Shown one piece after another: positions 35,013 to 44,249 of a stretch of 64,000 nucleotides of DNA; the stretch's first letter is position 1; every line of letters starts with the position of its first letter. The notes below the pieces were generated by a model. The model was not told the DNA's origin. It did not search any database and saw nothing but the letters and a program-made list of their open reading frames with translations. Source of the stretch: Nitrobacter vulgaris (GTDB lineage: Bacteria > Pseudomonadota > Alphaproteobacteria > Rhizobiales > Xanthobacteraceae); the NCBI RefSeq assembly GCF_002028545.1, contig NZ_MWPQ01000044.1, forward strand, positions 1 to 64,000. The letters are read 5' to 3'. A program made the position numbers and the translations under genes.

Positions 35013-35953
35013 TGGAAATTATCCTTCGAACGACTCATCAGTTCGATGAACACGTCCTCCAGCGATGGCTCGCTCTGCTGCCAATGCAGATCGCCACGAC
35101 TGCGATAGGCCGCGATCGTCTGTTCGAGCGCGGCCTTGTCGCGGCCGGAGACATGTAAACTGGTACCGAACGGCGCGGCCATGTCGATGCCCGGCTTGCC
35201 TGCGAGCTCGGCCGACAGCCCATTGAGGTCGCCGCCCGTGACTGTGTAAGTGGTGAGCGCCGATTTCGCGATCACATCGTCTACGGTGCCATGCGCAAGC
35301 AGATGGCCGTAGGCGATATAGGCGATCTCGTGACAGCGTTCGGCCTCGTCCATGTAGTGGGTAGAGACCAGTACCGTCAGGCCGTCCGCAGCCAACGCGT
35401 GAATCTCATTCCAGAACTCACGCCGCGCCTTCGGATCGACACCGGCGGTCGGCTCGTCGAGCAATAGAAGTTGCGGGTTCGGCAGCGTACAGGCGCCAAG
35501 CGCGAGGCGCTGCTTCCAGCCACCGGACAATTCACCCGCAAGCTGCTCCTCGCGGCCGTTAAGACCGAGCCGCTTGATCATGGCCCGCGCCGCGCCGGGC
35601 GCACCGCGAATGCCGTAGAGCCGTGCAACGAACTCCAGGTTTTCGCGCACCGACAGATCCTGATACAGGCTGAAACGCTGGGTCATGTAGCCGACCCGGC
35701 GCTTGATCTTGTCGGCGTCGCGGCGGATATCGTAGCCGAGGCAGGTACCCTCGCCGCTATCGGGCGTCAGCAGTCCGCAGAGCATGCGGATGGTGGTGGT
35801 CTTGCCCGACCCATTGGGACCAAGGAAGCCGTAGATCATTCCGCGCTTTACCTGCATGGACAGGTCGTGCACGACCTCGCGGCCGTTGAACGATTTCGAT
35901 AGGCCGGAAACCTCGATCGCGATGTCGGACGCTTTCACGGCTGCCTGGATCAT
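35009..35953 (-). CDS. ABC transporter ATP-binding protein
   Basis: A 314-residue ATPase with Walker A GPNGSGKTTT (about residue 49), signature LSGGWKQRLALGACTLPNPQ (about 145) and Walker B LLLLDEPTAGVD (about 167), plus the H-loop in VLVSTHYMDEAERC. The C-terminal extension (residues about 225-314) is typical of drug-export ATPases. It overlaps both neighbours by 4 bp. Confidence 0.95.
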   Translation of the reverse strand: MIQAAVKASDIAIEVSGLSKSFNGREVVHDLSMQVKRGMIYGFLGPNGSGKTTTIRMLCGLLTPDSGEGTCLGYDIRRDADKIKRRVGYMTQRFSLYQDLSVRENLEFVARLYGIRGAPGAARAMIKRLGLNGREEQLAGELSGGWKQRLALGACTLPNPQLLLLDEPTAGVDPKARREFWNEIHALAADGLTVLVSTHYMDEAERCHEIAYIAYGHLLAHGTVDDVIAKSALTTYTVTGGDLNGLSAELAGKPGIDMAAPFGTSLHVSGRDKAALEQTIAAYRSRGDLHWQQSEPSLEDVFIELMSRSKDNFQ

Positions 35954-36738
35954 GGTGCTACCCCTCCGGGTGGCGCGGCGTCGATCTGCACGGTGACCGG
36001 CTGCCCGACGCGGAGACTGTCCGGCCTGGTGGGCCGCGCCTGAACCAGGAACACCAGCTTATTGCGCTCCTCGAGACTGTAGATAACCGGCGGTGTGTAT
36101 TCGGCCTGAGTGGCGATGAAATAGATCTTTGCCGTCAGATCGGGCGCACAGTTGTCACAGGTGATGTGAACATCCTGCCCGATCCTGAGTTTCGGTAAAT
36201 CCGGCTCCGACACAAAAAACCGGACCTTCATGTTACCCGGCGGCATGATCGACAGCACCGGCCGTTGCGCCGGCGTCATCTCGCCTTCGCGGAAATAGAT
36301 TTGCTGTATGGTCCCTGCGACCGGCGCAAAGCCCTTGCGCCGCGACAGCCGCGTCTGCGAGGTGTTGACCCGCGCCTCGGCGACACGCAACGCCGAGACG
36401 GCGGAATCCAGAGTCGCCTGCGTACCGGCCCCGGTTTTCCTCAGCGAGGCCGCACGATCGTAAGTCTGCTGCGCATTCGCCAGCGTCGCTTTGTTCTGAT
36501 TGAGATCAGCCTGTTGCAGGTCATCGTCGACCGAATAGAGCTGCGCGCCGACCTCGACAGCGTCGCCTTCGCGCACATTCAGTTTGGTGACGCGACCACT
36601 CTCGTCGGGACTGACAAAAATCATGTCGGCCTCGACCCAGCCCTGATAGCCGGGCGGCAGCTTCTGGCCGCAGCCGGCAACGAGAACCGCCAGCGCCAAC
36701 GCGGTGCCGGCACGCGCGACTGTACGCAGCGCGGTCAT
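35950..36738 (-). CDS. HlyD-family membrane fusion lipoprotein
   Basis: About 262 residues from ATG 36738, which overlaps the tetR stop as ATGA. A lipoprotein signal (LALAVLVAGCGQ) ends at Cys23. It is followed by the biotinyl-lipoyl-like half-motifs (LNVREGDAVEVGAQLYSVDD), a coiled-coil hairpin (QADLNQNKATLANAQQTYDR to ARVNTSQTRLS) and the beta-barrel part. It bridges the ABC exporter to the outer membrane. The frame open to 36831 lies inside tetR and is not used. Confidence 0.92.
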   Translation of the reverse strand: MTALRTVARAGTALALAVLVAGCGQKLPPGYQGWVEADMIFVSPDESGRVTKLNVREGDAVEVGAQLYSVDDDLQQADLNQNKATLANAQQTYDRAASLRKTGAGTQATLDSAVSALRVAEARVNTSQTRLSRRKGFAPVAGTIQQIYFREGEMTPAQRPVLSIMPPGNMKVRFFVSEPDLPKLRIGQDVHITCDNCAPDLTAKIYFIATQAEYTPPVIYSLEERNKLVFLVQARPTRPDSLRVGQPVTVQIDAAPPGGVAP

Positions 36739-37454
36739 GAAGCTCTCCGTTCGCCAAAGATCAGATCGAGATGGACCTTCAACATTGCCACAGCATCGAG
36801 CGGCGCATGCCGGCCGAACAGGCCTTGCCACATCACGGCGACCATGGCAGGCGCAATGACGATCTGGGGGAAGTCGGCAAGGCGCGCATTGCGGATTTCT
36901 CCGCGCTCGATGCCGTATTCGATCAGCTTGCGCATGCCCGCGAGGCCACGCGAAACGACTTCGCGAAAGTAGAAGTCGGCGAGCGACGGAAAGCGCGTGC
37001 CCTCCGCCATGATCAAGCGAACGATATCGCCGCGCTTGGTCCCGGCAACGTCGCGGACAAAAGTCTCAGCGAAGCGTTCAAGGATCTCGCGTACCGATCC
37101 GCCAGCGGCAGGCACGGTCATCAGATTTCCGATCAGCGGCACGAGCGCCGTGCGCACAAGCTCCTGGAACAGCGCCTCCTTGTCCTTGAAGTGCAGATAG
37201 ATGGTACCCTTGGCGACGCCTGCCCGCTTTGCCACGTCGTCCAGACGGGTTGCAGCAAAACCACGCGCGGTGAATTCATCGAGTCCCGCCGCGATGATCG
37301 CCGCGCGTCGCTGCGCTGCGCGTGCTGCGCGGTTCGGGGGGTTGGCCACCCTGCCCGTCTGCGAGGAAGTCGCACCGACTGTGCTTGTGGCAGATCGGCC
37401 TTTGGCGGAGTTCGCAGTGGCGGCGTTTCGTCGTTTGGTTTTTGCAGCTTTCAT
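36735..37454 (-). CDS. TetR-family repressor of the exporter operon
   Basis: A 239-residue regulator with a basic, disordered N-terminus (residues 1-45). The helix-turn-helix is RRAAIIAAGLDEFTARGFAA, TRLDDVAKRAGVAKGTIYLH, FKDKEALFQ at about 50-97. A helical ligand-binding domain follows. It is first in the operon it presumably controls, 7 bp downstream of a perfect palindrome. Confidence 0.92.
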   Translation of the reverse strand: MKAAKTKRRNAATANSAKGRSATSTVGATSSQTGRVANPPNRAARAAQRRAAIIAAGLDEFTARGFAATRLDDVAKRAGVAKGTIYLHFKDKEALFQELVRTALVPLIGNLMTVPAAGGSVREILERFAETFVRDVAGTKRGDIVRLIMAEGTRFPSLADFYFREVVSRGLAGMRKLIEYGIERGEIRNARLADFPQIVIAPAMVAVMWQGLFGRHAPLDAVAMLKVHLDLIFGERRAS

Positions 37455-37460
37455 CAGATT

Positions 37461-37486
37461 ATTATGACTGACCAGTCAGTCATAAT
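37461..37486. promoter_or_regulatory. Palindromic TetR operator
   Basis: ATTATGACTGAC-CA-GTCAGTCATAAT, a perfect 12-bp inverted repeat. It lies 7 bp before the tetR start, the normal place for autorepression. The core TGACTGACCAGTCAGTCA resembles known TetR/AcrR-type operators with GACTGACxxGTCAGTC. Confidence 0.88.
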
Positions 37487-37761
37487 AAAGATAAAACTTT
37501 GCCCCGGGCAGTCAATCCGCCGTGATGTAACCTATCTGTCTGAACTAGTTTGCAAATCTAGAGAAGCCGAAGTGCCGGCGGACCCGGCCTGGAGCGGAAA
37601 TCTCATTGATGCATCGCAAGCCAACCGGATTGAAAGCGGGACCGCACCGCTTTGCAAGTCGATGCGTCCTGAACAATTCTCCGATGCAGGTCGTGGGCCT
37701 GACGTCGTCCGTCAGCGCCCTCTCTGAAGTCCGGACAGCGCGCCGGTCCAGGAGCTCATTG

Positions 37762-39366
37762 TCAGCCGCGTTGAACCGCCGCCAATGCTTGAGGCGTATC
37801 AATGTCGAAGAAGGCGCCGTGAGCATCGACTGAGACTTCCGCCACCGCCTCGGCGTGACGCGCGAGCAGATGGCACGCGCCGACGTCACCTTCGAGCGAC
37901 ATCAGTTCGCCGAAAAAGCGCCGCGACCACAAGACCGGATTGCCGCGCCTGCCGTCGCTGACAGGGACGGCTATTAGCATACCCCGATCCGGAGCAAACG
38001 CAGCGATCAGCCGATCGAGGAGTTGCGCATCGACCAGCGGCATGTCGCCGAGACAGATCAAGGCGCCGCCGGCTTCTTTAGGAACCGTGCTGATACCGGT
38101 TCTGACCGAGCCGGCGAGACCCGTAGAGAAATCCGGATTGTACACAAAGGTAACGTTGAGCCCCCGCAGTGCGCGCTCGACTTCCCTTGCTTCATGGCCG
38201 GTTACGACCGTAACGCTCGATGCTTTTGACGCCAGCACCTGCTCGGCCACGATACGGACCAGCGGCTTGCCGTTCAGCTCCGCCAAAAGCTTGTTGGGGC
38301 CGCCCATGCGGGTTGATCGCCCTGCGGCGAGGACCACCGCTGCAATATTGCTGTTGGTGTCGGTCGCAGGCGAGATACGCGGTTGCGGTCGCGTCACGAT
38401 TTCCATCAGCAGGCCGCCGACTCCCATGCCGGTCAGGTCACGTCGCGCGACCTTCAATCCAGCGAGCAGCCGCATCAGTACCCAATCGAACCCGTTCTCA
38501 ACGGGAGACCGCGCGCAACCCGGGGCACCCAGCACCGGCACACCACGCGCTTTTCCGATCAGAAGCAAGTTGCCCGGATCGACCGGCATACCAAAATGTT
38601 GGACCACGCCGCCCGCATCGGTGAGGGCGGCGGGAATGACATCGCGGCGATCCGCAATCGCGGATGCACCAAATACGATAACCAACTCGGCGCCGAGATC
38701 GAGTATCTCCGTGATCGCCGCCGACAGTACGGTTTGGTCATGCGTCACGCGACGATCGGCGATGATCGTCGCACCCGCTGGCGCGATACGCTCGGCGGTG
38801 ACGCGCAATGTCTTGTCGATCACCTTCGGCGCAAGGCCAGGGAGCATGGTCGAGACAATGCCAACGCGCTTGATGCTGTAAGGCGCAACCCGCAACACAC
38901 CACCGCCTGCCGCCGCAATCGCGGCATCGCGCAGCTTCGCTTCAACGCCGAACGGAATCAGCTTGACGGTGGCGATCATTTCGCCTTGGACTACCGGCTT
39001 GTAGGCCGAAAGCGTCGCAAAGGTGATCGCTTCGTCGACATTGTTGATCCGGTTGACGGCCACGCGATCGATCACCAGCACGCCGGCCCGCGACGCGAAC
39101 AGATTAGCCCGGCCGGTAAACGCCCGTTCCACCGTGACACCATCGCCGGCAACCGCTTTTGCGACATCCGCCGCTGCCTCGTCCTCCGATACATCTCCAT
39201 CATCGAGGCGAACGACGACAACTTCCTTCACACCCGCCCTGTTGAGCGCCTCGACCTCCACTGGCCCAATGATGGTGCCCTTCTTGAGTACAAACGTACC
39301 CTGCCGCAGGGTATGAACAGTGACGCCGCCAATGGCATCGTCCGGGGTAGCGGGACCAAATTTCAT
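37762..39366 (-). CDS. Fused MoeA-like molybdopterin-binding and MobA/MocA-like nucleotidyltransferase
   Basis: A 534-residue two-domain protein. Residues about 1-340 form a molybdopterin-binding region (TLRQGTFVLKKGTIIGPVEV, ELVIVFGASAIADRRDVIPA, GVPVLGAPGCARSP). Residues about 343-530 form a nucleotidyltransferase with the signature VVLAAGRSTRMGGPNKLLAE and ICLGDMPLVDAQLLDRLI. The second domain is like MocA, which adds CTP to the molybdenum cofactor for xanthine-dehydrogenase-family enzymes. It overlaps the xdhC-like gene by 4 bp and closes the cox-like operon, so it probably matures its cofactor. Confidence 0.9.
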   Translation of the reverse strand: MKFGPATPDDAIGGVTVHTLRQGTFVLKKGTIIGPVEVEALNRAGVKEVVVVRLDDGDVSEDEAAADVAKAVAGDGVTVERAFTGRANLFASRAGVLVIDRVAVNRINNVDEAITFATLSAYKPVVQGEMIATVKLIPFGVEAKLRDAAIAAAGGGVLRVAPYSIKRVGIVSTMLPGLAPKVIDKTLRVTAERIAPAGATIIADRRVTHDQTVLSAAITEILDLGAELVIVFGASAIADRRDVIPAALTDAGGVVQHFGMPVDPGNLLLIGKARGVPVLGAPGCARSPVENGFDWVLMRLLAGLKVARRDLTGMGVGGLLMEIVTRPQPRISPATDTNSNIAAVVLAAGRSTRMGGPNKLLAELNGKPLVRIVAEQVLASKASSVTVVTGHEAREVERALRGLNVTFVYNPDFSTGLAGSVRTGISTVPKEAGGALICLGDMPLVDAQLLDRLIAAFAPDRGMLIAVPVSDGRRGNPVLWSRRFFGELMSLEGDVGACHLLARHAEAVAEVSVDAHGAFFDIDTPQALAAVQRG

Positions 39367-40055
39367 GCCGCGCTCGCTTTCGGCAGCCGTAGCTGCGCCG
39401 TGATTTCCGCCATGATGGCCACGGCGATCTCGGAGGGCGAAATCGCGCCTATCTCCAAGCCGATCGGCGCATGGATGCGCTCGATGTCGGCATTAGAAAT
39501 GTTTTGTGCTTTCAGGCGGAGGGCACGCTGAACGTGGGTCTTCCGCGAGCCCAATGCCCCGATGTAGAAGCAATCGCACTTCAGCCCGTGCAATAACGCA
39601 GGATCGTCGATCTTCGGATCGTGAGTGACAGCAACGAAGGCTGTATAATGATCCATGTTGAGCGGCGGCAGTGCAACGTCTGGCCATTCGGCGATCAGCG
39701 TCACGTCCGGAAACCGCTCAGGACTTGCAAATGCGGAGCGCGGATCGACCACGGTGACATCATAGCCGAGCGAACGCGCCAGCGGCGCCAGCGCCTGACT
39801 GATGTGAACCGCGCCGACGATCACAAGCTTGGCGGTCGGCGCATAGACGTTCAGGAACAGCTTCCGGCCCGCGACTTCAATGGTGCCGCTCTTGCCCATA
39901 CGCAGATGTCGTTCCAATTCGATATGCAAAGGATCGCTGGCAATGTCAGCGGCGTTTATAAGGCGCTGCTCGCCATTATCGATATCGGTCACCACGATCA
40001 CCGGCCTCCGCGCGGCCCGCTCGATATTGATCGCTGAAAGTGTGGCAAGCTTCAC
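39363..40055 (-). CDS. XdhC/CoxI-type accessory protein, C-terminal domain
   Basis: A 230-residue XdhC-family protein that should bind and sulfurate the Mo cofactor before insertion. The Rossmann-like C-terminal domain is clear: LVIVGAVHISQALAPLARSL, VTVVDPRSAFASPERFPD, FVAVTHDPKIDDPALLHGL and YIGALGSRKTHVQRALRL, ending in PIGLEIGAISPSEIAVAIMA. The Cys-containing N-terminal XdhC domain is on a separate gene at 40291-40614. It overlaps the next gene by 4 bp. Confidence 0.9.
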   Translation of the reverse strand: MKLATLSAINIERAARRPVIVVTDIDNGEQRLINAADIASDPLHIELERHLRMGKSGTIEVAGRKLFLNVYAPTAKLVIVGAVHISQALAPLARSLGYDVTVVDPRSAFASPERFPDVTLIAEWPDVALPPLNMDHYTAFVAVTHDPKIDDPALLHGLKCDCFYIGALGSRKTHVQRALRLKAQNISNADIERIHAPIGLEIGAISPSEIAVAIMAEITAQLRLPKASAA

Positions 40056-40137
40056 GACAAACGCCTGAGACCGAGATCGTAAACATCCACAGCCCCCCGT
40101 TCGAACTCGGAAAACAGGGGTACTCTCGCACTACAAG

Positions 40138-40214
40138 ACTAGTGGAGTGGATTTGACATTTGGTGCCCACCTCAAGCGAGCCCACGAACCAAATGTTAGA
40201 ATCGGACCACTAGT
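40138..40214. repeat. 77-bp inverted-repeat element (MITE-like) inside the cox-like operon
   Basis: The ends are inverted: ACTAGTGG...CATTTGGT on the left, ACCAAATG...CCACTAGT on the right, with partial pairing between. It fills most of the 235-bp gap between the two xdhC-type genes, the only large gap in this operon apart from that before coxS. The shape suggests a small mobile palindrome; the rest of 40056-40290 shows no gene. Confidence 0.6.
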
Positions 40215-40290
40215 GCCCTTTCGATCGAAGTCCCCGGATGGGCCTCCCATCATATCCCATCATAACGGAAGAAACTTTACACCAATGACA

Positions 40291-40614
40291 CTAAACGACT
40301 TTCTCAACAAAGATGCGGATCCTGCCCCCGCATGAGAGGCCGACAGTCCACGCGGTCTCATCCGCGACACCAAACTCCAGCATCCTGGGCGCCCCACTAG
40401 AGATCACGTCCAGCGCCTCGGTCACTACGGTGCCTTCGACGCAGCCGCCCGAGACCGAGCCCAGAAACGTGCCGTCTTCGTTGATGACGAGACTCGAACC
40501 GGCTGGACGCGGTGCAGAGCCCCAGGTTTCAACGACCGTTGCCAGCGCGACGCCCTTGCCCGCTCTCCTCCAGTTTTCCGCCGCCCTCAGAATGTCTTCA
40601 TCGCGATCCAGCAT
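40291..40614 (-). CDS. XdhC/CoxF-type protein, N-terminal domain only
   Basis: A 107-residue stand-alone XdhC_CoxI N-terminal domain. It contains GVALATVVETWGSAPRPAGS, LGSVSGGCVEGTVVTEA and GLSCGGRIRIFVE, with two conserved cysteines (SGGC, SCGG). CoxF in the carboxydotroph Oligotropha is the accessory protein for CO dehydrogenase maturation. Here the domains are split between this gene and 39363-40055. It overlaps the coxE 3' end by 17 bp. Confidence 0.88.
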   Translation of the reverse strand: MLDRDEDILRAAENWRRAGKGVALATVVETWGSAPRPAGSSLVINEDGTFLGSVSGGCVEGTVVTEALDVISSGAPRMLEFGVADETAWTVGLSCGGRIRIFVEKVV

Positions 40615-41827
40615 GATGCCACTCGTTCAAGCTGCGGGACGGAGGGACCACGGCCGTTGGTCTCGGCGCCCGGGAAAGCGCAGCAACTAGCCCCTCGATA
40701 GATGACAAACTATGCACCGGACGAAATTCGTCAACGTGCGGCAGCATCATCTTAATTCCTTGCGCCTTGGGCTCAAAGCCGTCATAGCGCAATAGCGGGT
40801 TGAGCCAGATCAACCGACGGCAGGATCGGTGCAGCCGATCCATCTCGAACGCTAGTTTGGAGTCGGCTTCCCGCTCCAGCCCATCGGTGATCAGCAGTAC
40901 AATGGCGCCCTGCGCCAGCACGCGCCGGCCCCACAGCTTGTTGAAGTTGTGCAGCGAGGTCGCGATCCGCGTTCCCCCCGCCCAATCCTCCACCACCGAG
41001 GAACAAGCGGCCAGCGCCTCGTCGGGATCGCGCGCACGCAAAGCGCGCGTCACATTAGTCAACCGCGTTCCGAACAGAAAGACCGAAACGCGCTTACGCT
41101 CATTTGTGAGACTATGGAGAAAATGCAAAAATAGTCGCGTATATTCGCTCATCGAGCCTGAGATATCGAGCAGGGCTACGATCGGCGCCGACTTGCCGGC
41201 CCTGCCGAGGCGATGAATATCGACGATCTCGCCCCCGGTGCGTAGGCCGCCGCGCAGCGTGCGGCGCAGATCCAGCGACGATCCTCGTGAATCGGGCCGG
41301 GTGCGTCGCGTGCGCAGCTTGGCTTGCGGCAGTTCCATCTTCGCGATCAGCTGCATCACTTCGGCCATCTCGGCTGCGCTCATCTGGGCGAAATCCTTCC
41401 TTTGCAGCACCTCGCGGTCGGAGACAGAAGGCCGGATCTCATGCTCCCGCGGCATCTCGCGCTCACCCGTGATCGCAGGCTGCGACAATGCCTCGAGAAC
41501 GCGCCGAGACGCAGACGGCGGCGGTTTCCTGGCCTGGTCTGGCAGCGGGACCGAGTCCAGCATGTTGTTCCGTTGCTCCGCGATACGAAAAAAAAGCTCG
41601 AAGGCTTGGGCGAATATCAGCGCATGTTCGTGGCGAGTCAGCAAAACCGCCTGAAGCGTACTGAAAACGTCCGCGCGATTGCCGATGTCGATCAAGCGCA
41701 ATGCGTTCAGCGCGTCGATGACGGCGGCCGAACCCACGGGAAGACCGGAGGCGCGCAGCGTGCGGGCGAAGCCGATAACGTTGTCCGCAATACGGCCGGT
41801 CGGCGAATCGAGATGATGGATGGCCAT
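40598..41827 (-). CDS. coxE: CoxE-like von Willebrand factor A domain protein
   Basis: A 409-residue protein that works with the CoxD ATPase in inserting the CuSMo or Mo centre. The VWA domain starts at about residue 213 with the MIDAS motif ALLDISGSMSEYTRLFLHFL, then VFLFGTRLTNVTRALR and AIVLLITDGLERE. The N-terminal half is helical (VFSTLQAVLLTRHEHALIFA). Lies 13 bp downstream of coxD. Confidence 0.9.
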   Translation of the reverse strand: MAIHHLDSPTGRIADNVIGFARTLRASGLPVGSAAVIDALNALRLIDIGNRADVFSTLQAVLLTRHEHALIFAQAFELFFRIAEQRNNMLDSVPLPDQARKPPPSASRRVLEALSQPAITGEREMPREHEIRPSVSDREVLQRKDFAQMSAAEMAEVMQLIAKMELPQAKLRTRRTRPDSRGSSLDLRRTLRGGLRTGGEIVDIHRLGRAGKSAPIVALLDISGSMSEYTRLFLHFLHSLTNERKRVSVFLFGTRLTNVTRALRARDPDEALAACSSVVEDWAGGTRIATSLHNFNKLWGRRVLAQGAIVLLITDGLEREADSKLAFEMDRLHRSCRRLIWLNPLLRYDGFEPKAQGIKMMLPHVDEFRPVHSLSSIEGLVAALSRAPRPTAVVPPSRSLNEWHHAGSR

Positions 41828-41840
41828 GCGAATCCCGCTT

Positions 41841-42746
41841 TTATTGGTTGCTGGCTGCTTCCTTCAATAGGTTTTGCAAAGCGTCGCCCTGCATCCGGCC
41901 GATATCATCCTGATATTTCAAGAGCGCGCCGATGGTATCGCCGACGACCTGCGGCGTCAGCAAACGGGTATCGAGCTCGGTCAGCGCCGTCGCCCAGTCG
42001 ATGGTCTCGGCGACGCCCGGATTCTTGTAGAAATCCCGGTTGCGCAGCGCCTGCACAAAGCCGACGACCTGTTGCGACAATGCGGCGGAGATACCTGCTA
42101 CCCGTGATCGGACGATCGCAAGTTCGCGCTCGGCGGAAGGGTAGTCCACCCAGTGATAGAGACAGCGGCGCTTCAACGCATCATGAACTTCACGCGTCCT
42201 GTTCGAAGTCACGATAACGATCGGCGGTGTCACCGCCTTGACGGTGCCGGATTCGGGGATCGTCACTTGGAAATCACTGAGGATTTCCAGAAGAAAGGCT
42301 TCGAAAGCTTCGTCGGCGCGATCGAGTTCGTCAATCAGGAGTACCGGCGGGCCGCCGACATCCGGCTCCAGGGCCTGGAGCAACGGCCGCTTGATCAAGT
42401 ATCTCTCGGCAAAGATGTCGCTGGAAAGCTGCTCGCGATCGGTATCACCCGCCGCTTCGGCCAGCCGAATCGCAATCATCTGAGCGTGGCTGTTCCACTC
42501 ATAGACGGCGGAGGCAACATCCAATCCTTCGTAACATTGCAGTCGAATCAATCTGCGGCCCAGTGCAGCCGATAGCACTTTCGCGATCTCGGTCTTGCCG
42601 ACGCCTGCCTCGCCTTCGACAAACAGCGGCCGCGCCATGCGTAGCGAAAGAAACACGACAGTCGCCAGGGAACGCTCGGCGAAATAGCCATGCTTCGCCA
42701 GCAGAGCGAGCGTTGCATCGACGGAAGATGGCAGTACCGCCGTCAT
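41841..42746 (-). CDS. coxD: CoxD-like MoxR-family AAA+ ATPase
   Basis: A 301-residue AAA+ chaperone-type ATPase. Walker A is GEAGVGKTE (about residues 45-53), Walker B VLLIDELDRADEAFEAFLLE (about 133-152), sensor 1 IVIVTSNRTREVHDAL, and an arginine-finger region follows in LKRRCLYHWVDYP. CoxD is needed in Oligotropha to assemble the CO dehydrogenase active site. It lies 33 bp downstream of coxM, where coxL would normally intervene. Confidence 0.92.
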   Translation of the reverse strand: MTAVLPSSVDATLALLAKHGYFAERSLATVVFLSLRMARPLFVEGEAGVGKTEIAKVLSAALGRRLIRLQCYEGLDVASAVYEWNSHAQMIAIRLAEAAGDTDREQLSSDIFAERYLIKRPLLQALEPDVGGPPVLLIDELDRADEAFEAFLLEILSDFQVTIPESGTVKAVTPPIVIVTSNRTREVHDALKRRCLYHWVDYPSAERELAIVRSRVAGISAALSQQVVGFVQALRNRDFYKNPGVAETIDWATALTELDTRLLTPQVVGDTIGALLKYQDDIGRMQGDALQNLLKEAASNQ

Positions 42747-42779
42747 GATATCTGGCCCAGCGCGGCGAGCATCCGCATG

Positions 42780-43586
42780 TCATGCCTTACCGTTCGCGCC
42801 ATTGACTGCTCGCCGCGCAAGCACACCGATCAGATGCGCGCGATATTCCGCGCTGCCGTGCAAGTCGCTGTTGAGGCCGTCGGGGGAAACGCACAGCCCC
42901 TCGAGCGATTTCGTTGTGAAGCTTTTTTTCAGAGCTTCTTCGAACGCCGCCAAGCGGAACACGCCGTCGGCCCCGGCGCCCGTAACGGCGACACGCACAT
43001 CCGGCGGCCGCTCGGCAACGAACACGCCCACCAAAGCGTAGCGGGAGGCCTGATTGCGAAATTTCTGATAGGCTGCCTTCTTCGGCAGCGGAAACATCAC
43101 CTGGGTGATGATCTCATCCGCGTCCAGCGCGGTGGAGAACATTCCCTGGAAATAGTCATCTGATTTCAGACGGCGCTTATTAGTGACGATGGTGGCGCCG
43201 AGCGCCAGACAGGCTGCTGGATAATCCGCGGTGGGATCGTTGTTGGCCAGCGAGCCCCCGATAGTACCCTTGTGACGCACAGCGGGATCGCCGATCATCC
43301 CGGCGAGTTCGGCGAGCGCCGGGATAGCCTCGCCCACGATCGGCGAGTCGGCAACATCGGCGTGCTTCGCGGTCGCACCTATCACCAGCAGGCCCTCCCT
43401 CATCTCGATGCTATCAAGACCTTCGATATGCGTAAGATCGATCAGATGTGCGGGGCTTGCGAGCCGCTGCTTCATGACCGGCACCAGCGTGTGGCCGCCC
43501 GCGATCAACATGGCGTCCTCGCTCTCAGCCAGGAGGTTGACAGCCTGTTGCAAGGTCGCCGGTCGATGATACTTGAATTCGTACAT
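42780..43586 (-). CDS. coxM: Medium FAD-binding subunit of a Mo-hydroxylase (CoxM-like)
   Basis: A 268-residue FAD subunit. It starts MYEFKYHRPATLQQAVNLLA and has the FAD-binding motifs LIAGGHTLVPVMKQRLA (about residue 32) and GTIGGSLANNDPTADYPAAC (about 108). The C-terminal CO-dehydrogenase flavoprotein domain follows. It passes electrons from the Fe-S subunit to the acceptor. Sits 44 bp downstream of coxS. Confidence 0.92.
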   Translation of the reverse strand: MYEFKYHRPATLQQAVNLLAESEDAMLIAGGHTLVPVMKQRLASPAHLIDLTHIEGLDSIEMREGLLVIGATAKHADVADSPIVGEAIPALAELAGMIGDPAVRHKGTIGGSLANNDPTADYPAACLALGATIVTNKRRLKSDDYFQGMFSTALDADEIITQVMFPLPKKAAYQKFRNQASRYALVGVFVAERPPDVRVAVTGAGADGVFRLAAFEEALKKSFTTKSLEGLCVSPDGLNSDLHGSAEYRAHLIGVLARRAVNGANGKA

Positions 43587-43630
43587 CGCTCAGGTTCTCT
43601 GGTCTCGTCTTGCGGCGTGTAACTCCAAGC

Positions 43631-44116
43631 TCATGCGAGATCCGATTTGGCCATCGCCATCGCGCCGGCCGCAATCGATGTGACGATATTCTGATAGCCG
43701 GTGCAGCGGCAGAGGTTACCCTCCAGTTCCTCGCGAATGGTACGATCGTCAAGATCGTAACCCTTGCGGCGGACCATATCGATCGCGGTCATAATCATGC
43801 CCGGTGTGCAGAAGCCGCATTGCAAGCCGTGATGCTCGCGGAACGCCTCCTGCATCGGATGCAGCGAGGCCCCGTCAGCTGTGAGACCTTCGATGGTCTT
43901 GATCTCGTGCCCATCGGCCATCACCGCCAGCGTAGTGCATGACTTCACCGCTTTCCCATCGAGATGCACAATGCAAGCGCCACACTGCGAGGTATCGCAT
44001 CCGACATGGGTGCCGGTGAGGTGCAGGTTCTCGCGCAGGAACTGCACCAGCAGCGTGCGGGGATCGATATCGGTAGTGGCCGGCCTGCCGTTCACGATCA
44101 GCGAAATCTTGGCCAT
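43631..44116 (-). CDS. coxS: Small [2Fe-2S] subunit of a Mo-hydroxylase (CoxS-like)
   Basis: 161 residues from ATG 44116. The plant-type cluster is bound by Cys40, 45, 48 and 60 ([20 protein letters not shown]), and the second cluster by Cys100, 103, 136 and 138 ([16 protein letters not shown]). All eight cysteines are present. The frame open to 44203 lies in noncoding sequence. It follows coxG, 133 bp downstream. Confidence 0.94.
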   Translation of the reverse strand: MAKISLIVNGRPATTDIDPRTLLVQFLRENLHLTGTHVGCDTSQCGACIVHLDGKAVKSCTTLAVMADGHEIKTIEGLTADGASLHPMQEAFREHHGLQCGFCTPGMIMTAIDMVRRKGYDLDDRTIREELEGNLCRCTGYQNIVTSIAAGAMAMAKSDLA

Positions 44117-44249
44117 TTGACACTCTCTACGGTCGCACGTCGGAAGGTCGCTCTTTACAATACACGATATGAGCGATGCCGATAATGGGTTCATACACGG
44201 CAACGCCGGTCACGCCGAAGCGGGTCTTTAGATAGGCTCTGAACCGCCT

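Noticed and set aside
33945..35108. 387-codon plus-strand frame
   Set aside because: Antisense to the ABC permease and ATPase genes, which have all expected motifs.
38383..39531. 382-codon plus-strand frame
   Set aside because: Antisense to the MoeA/MocA fusion gene; no recognisable protein features.
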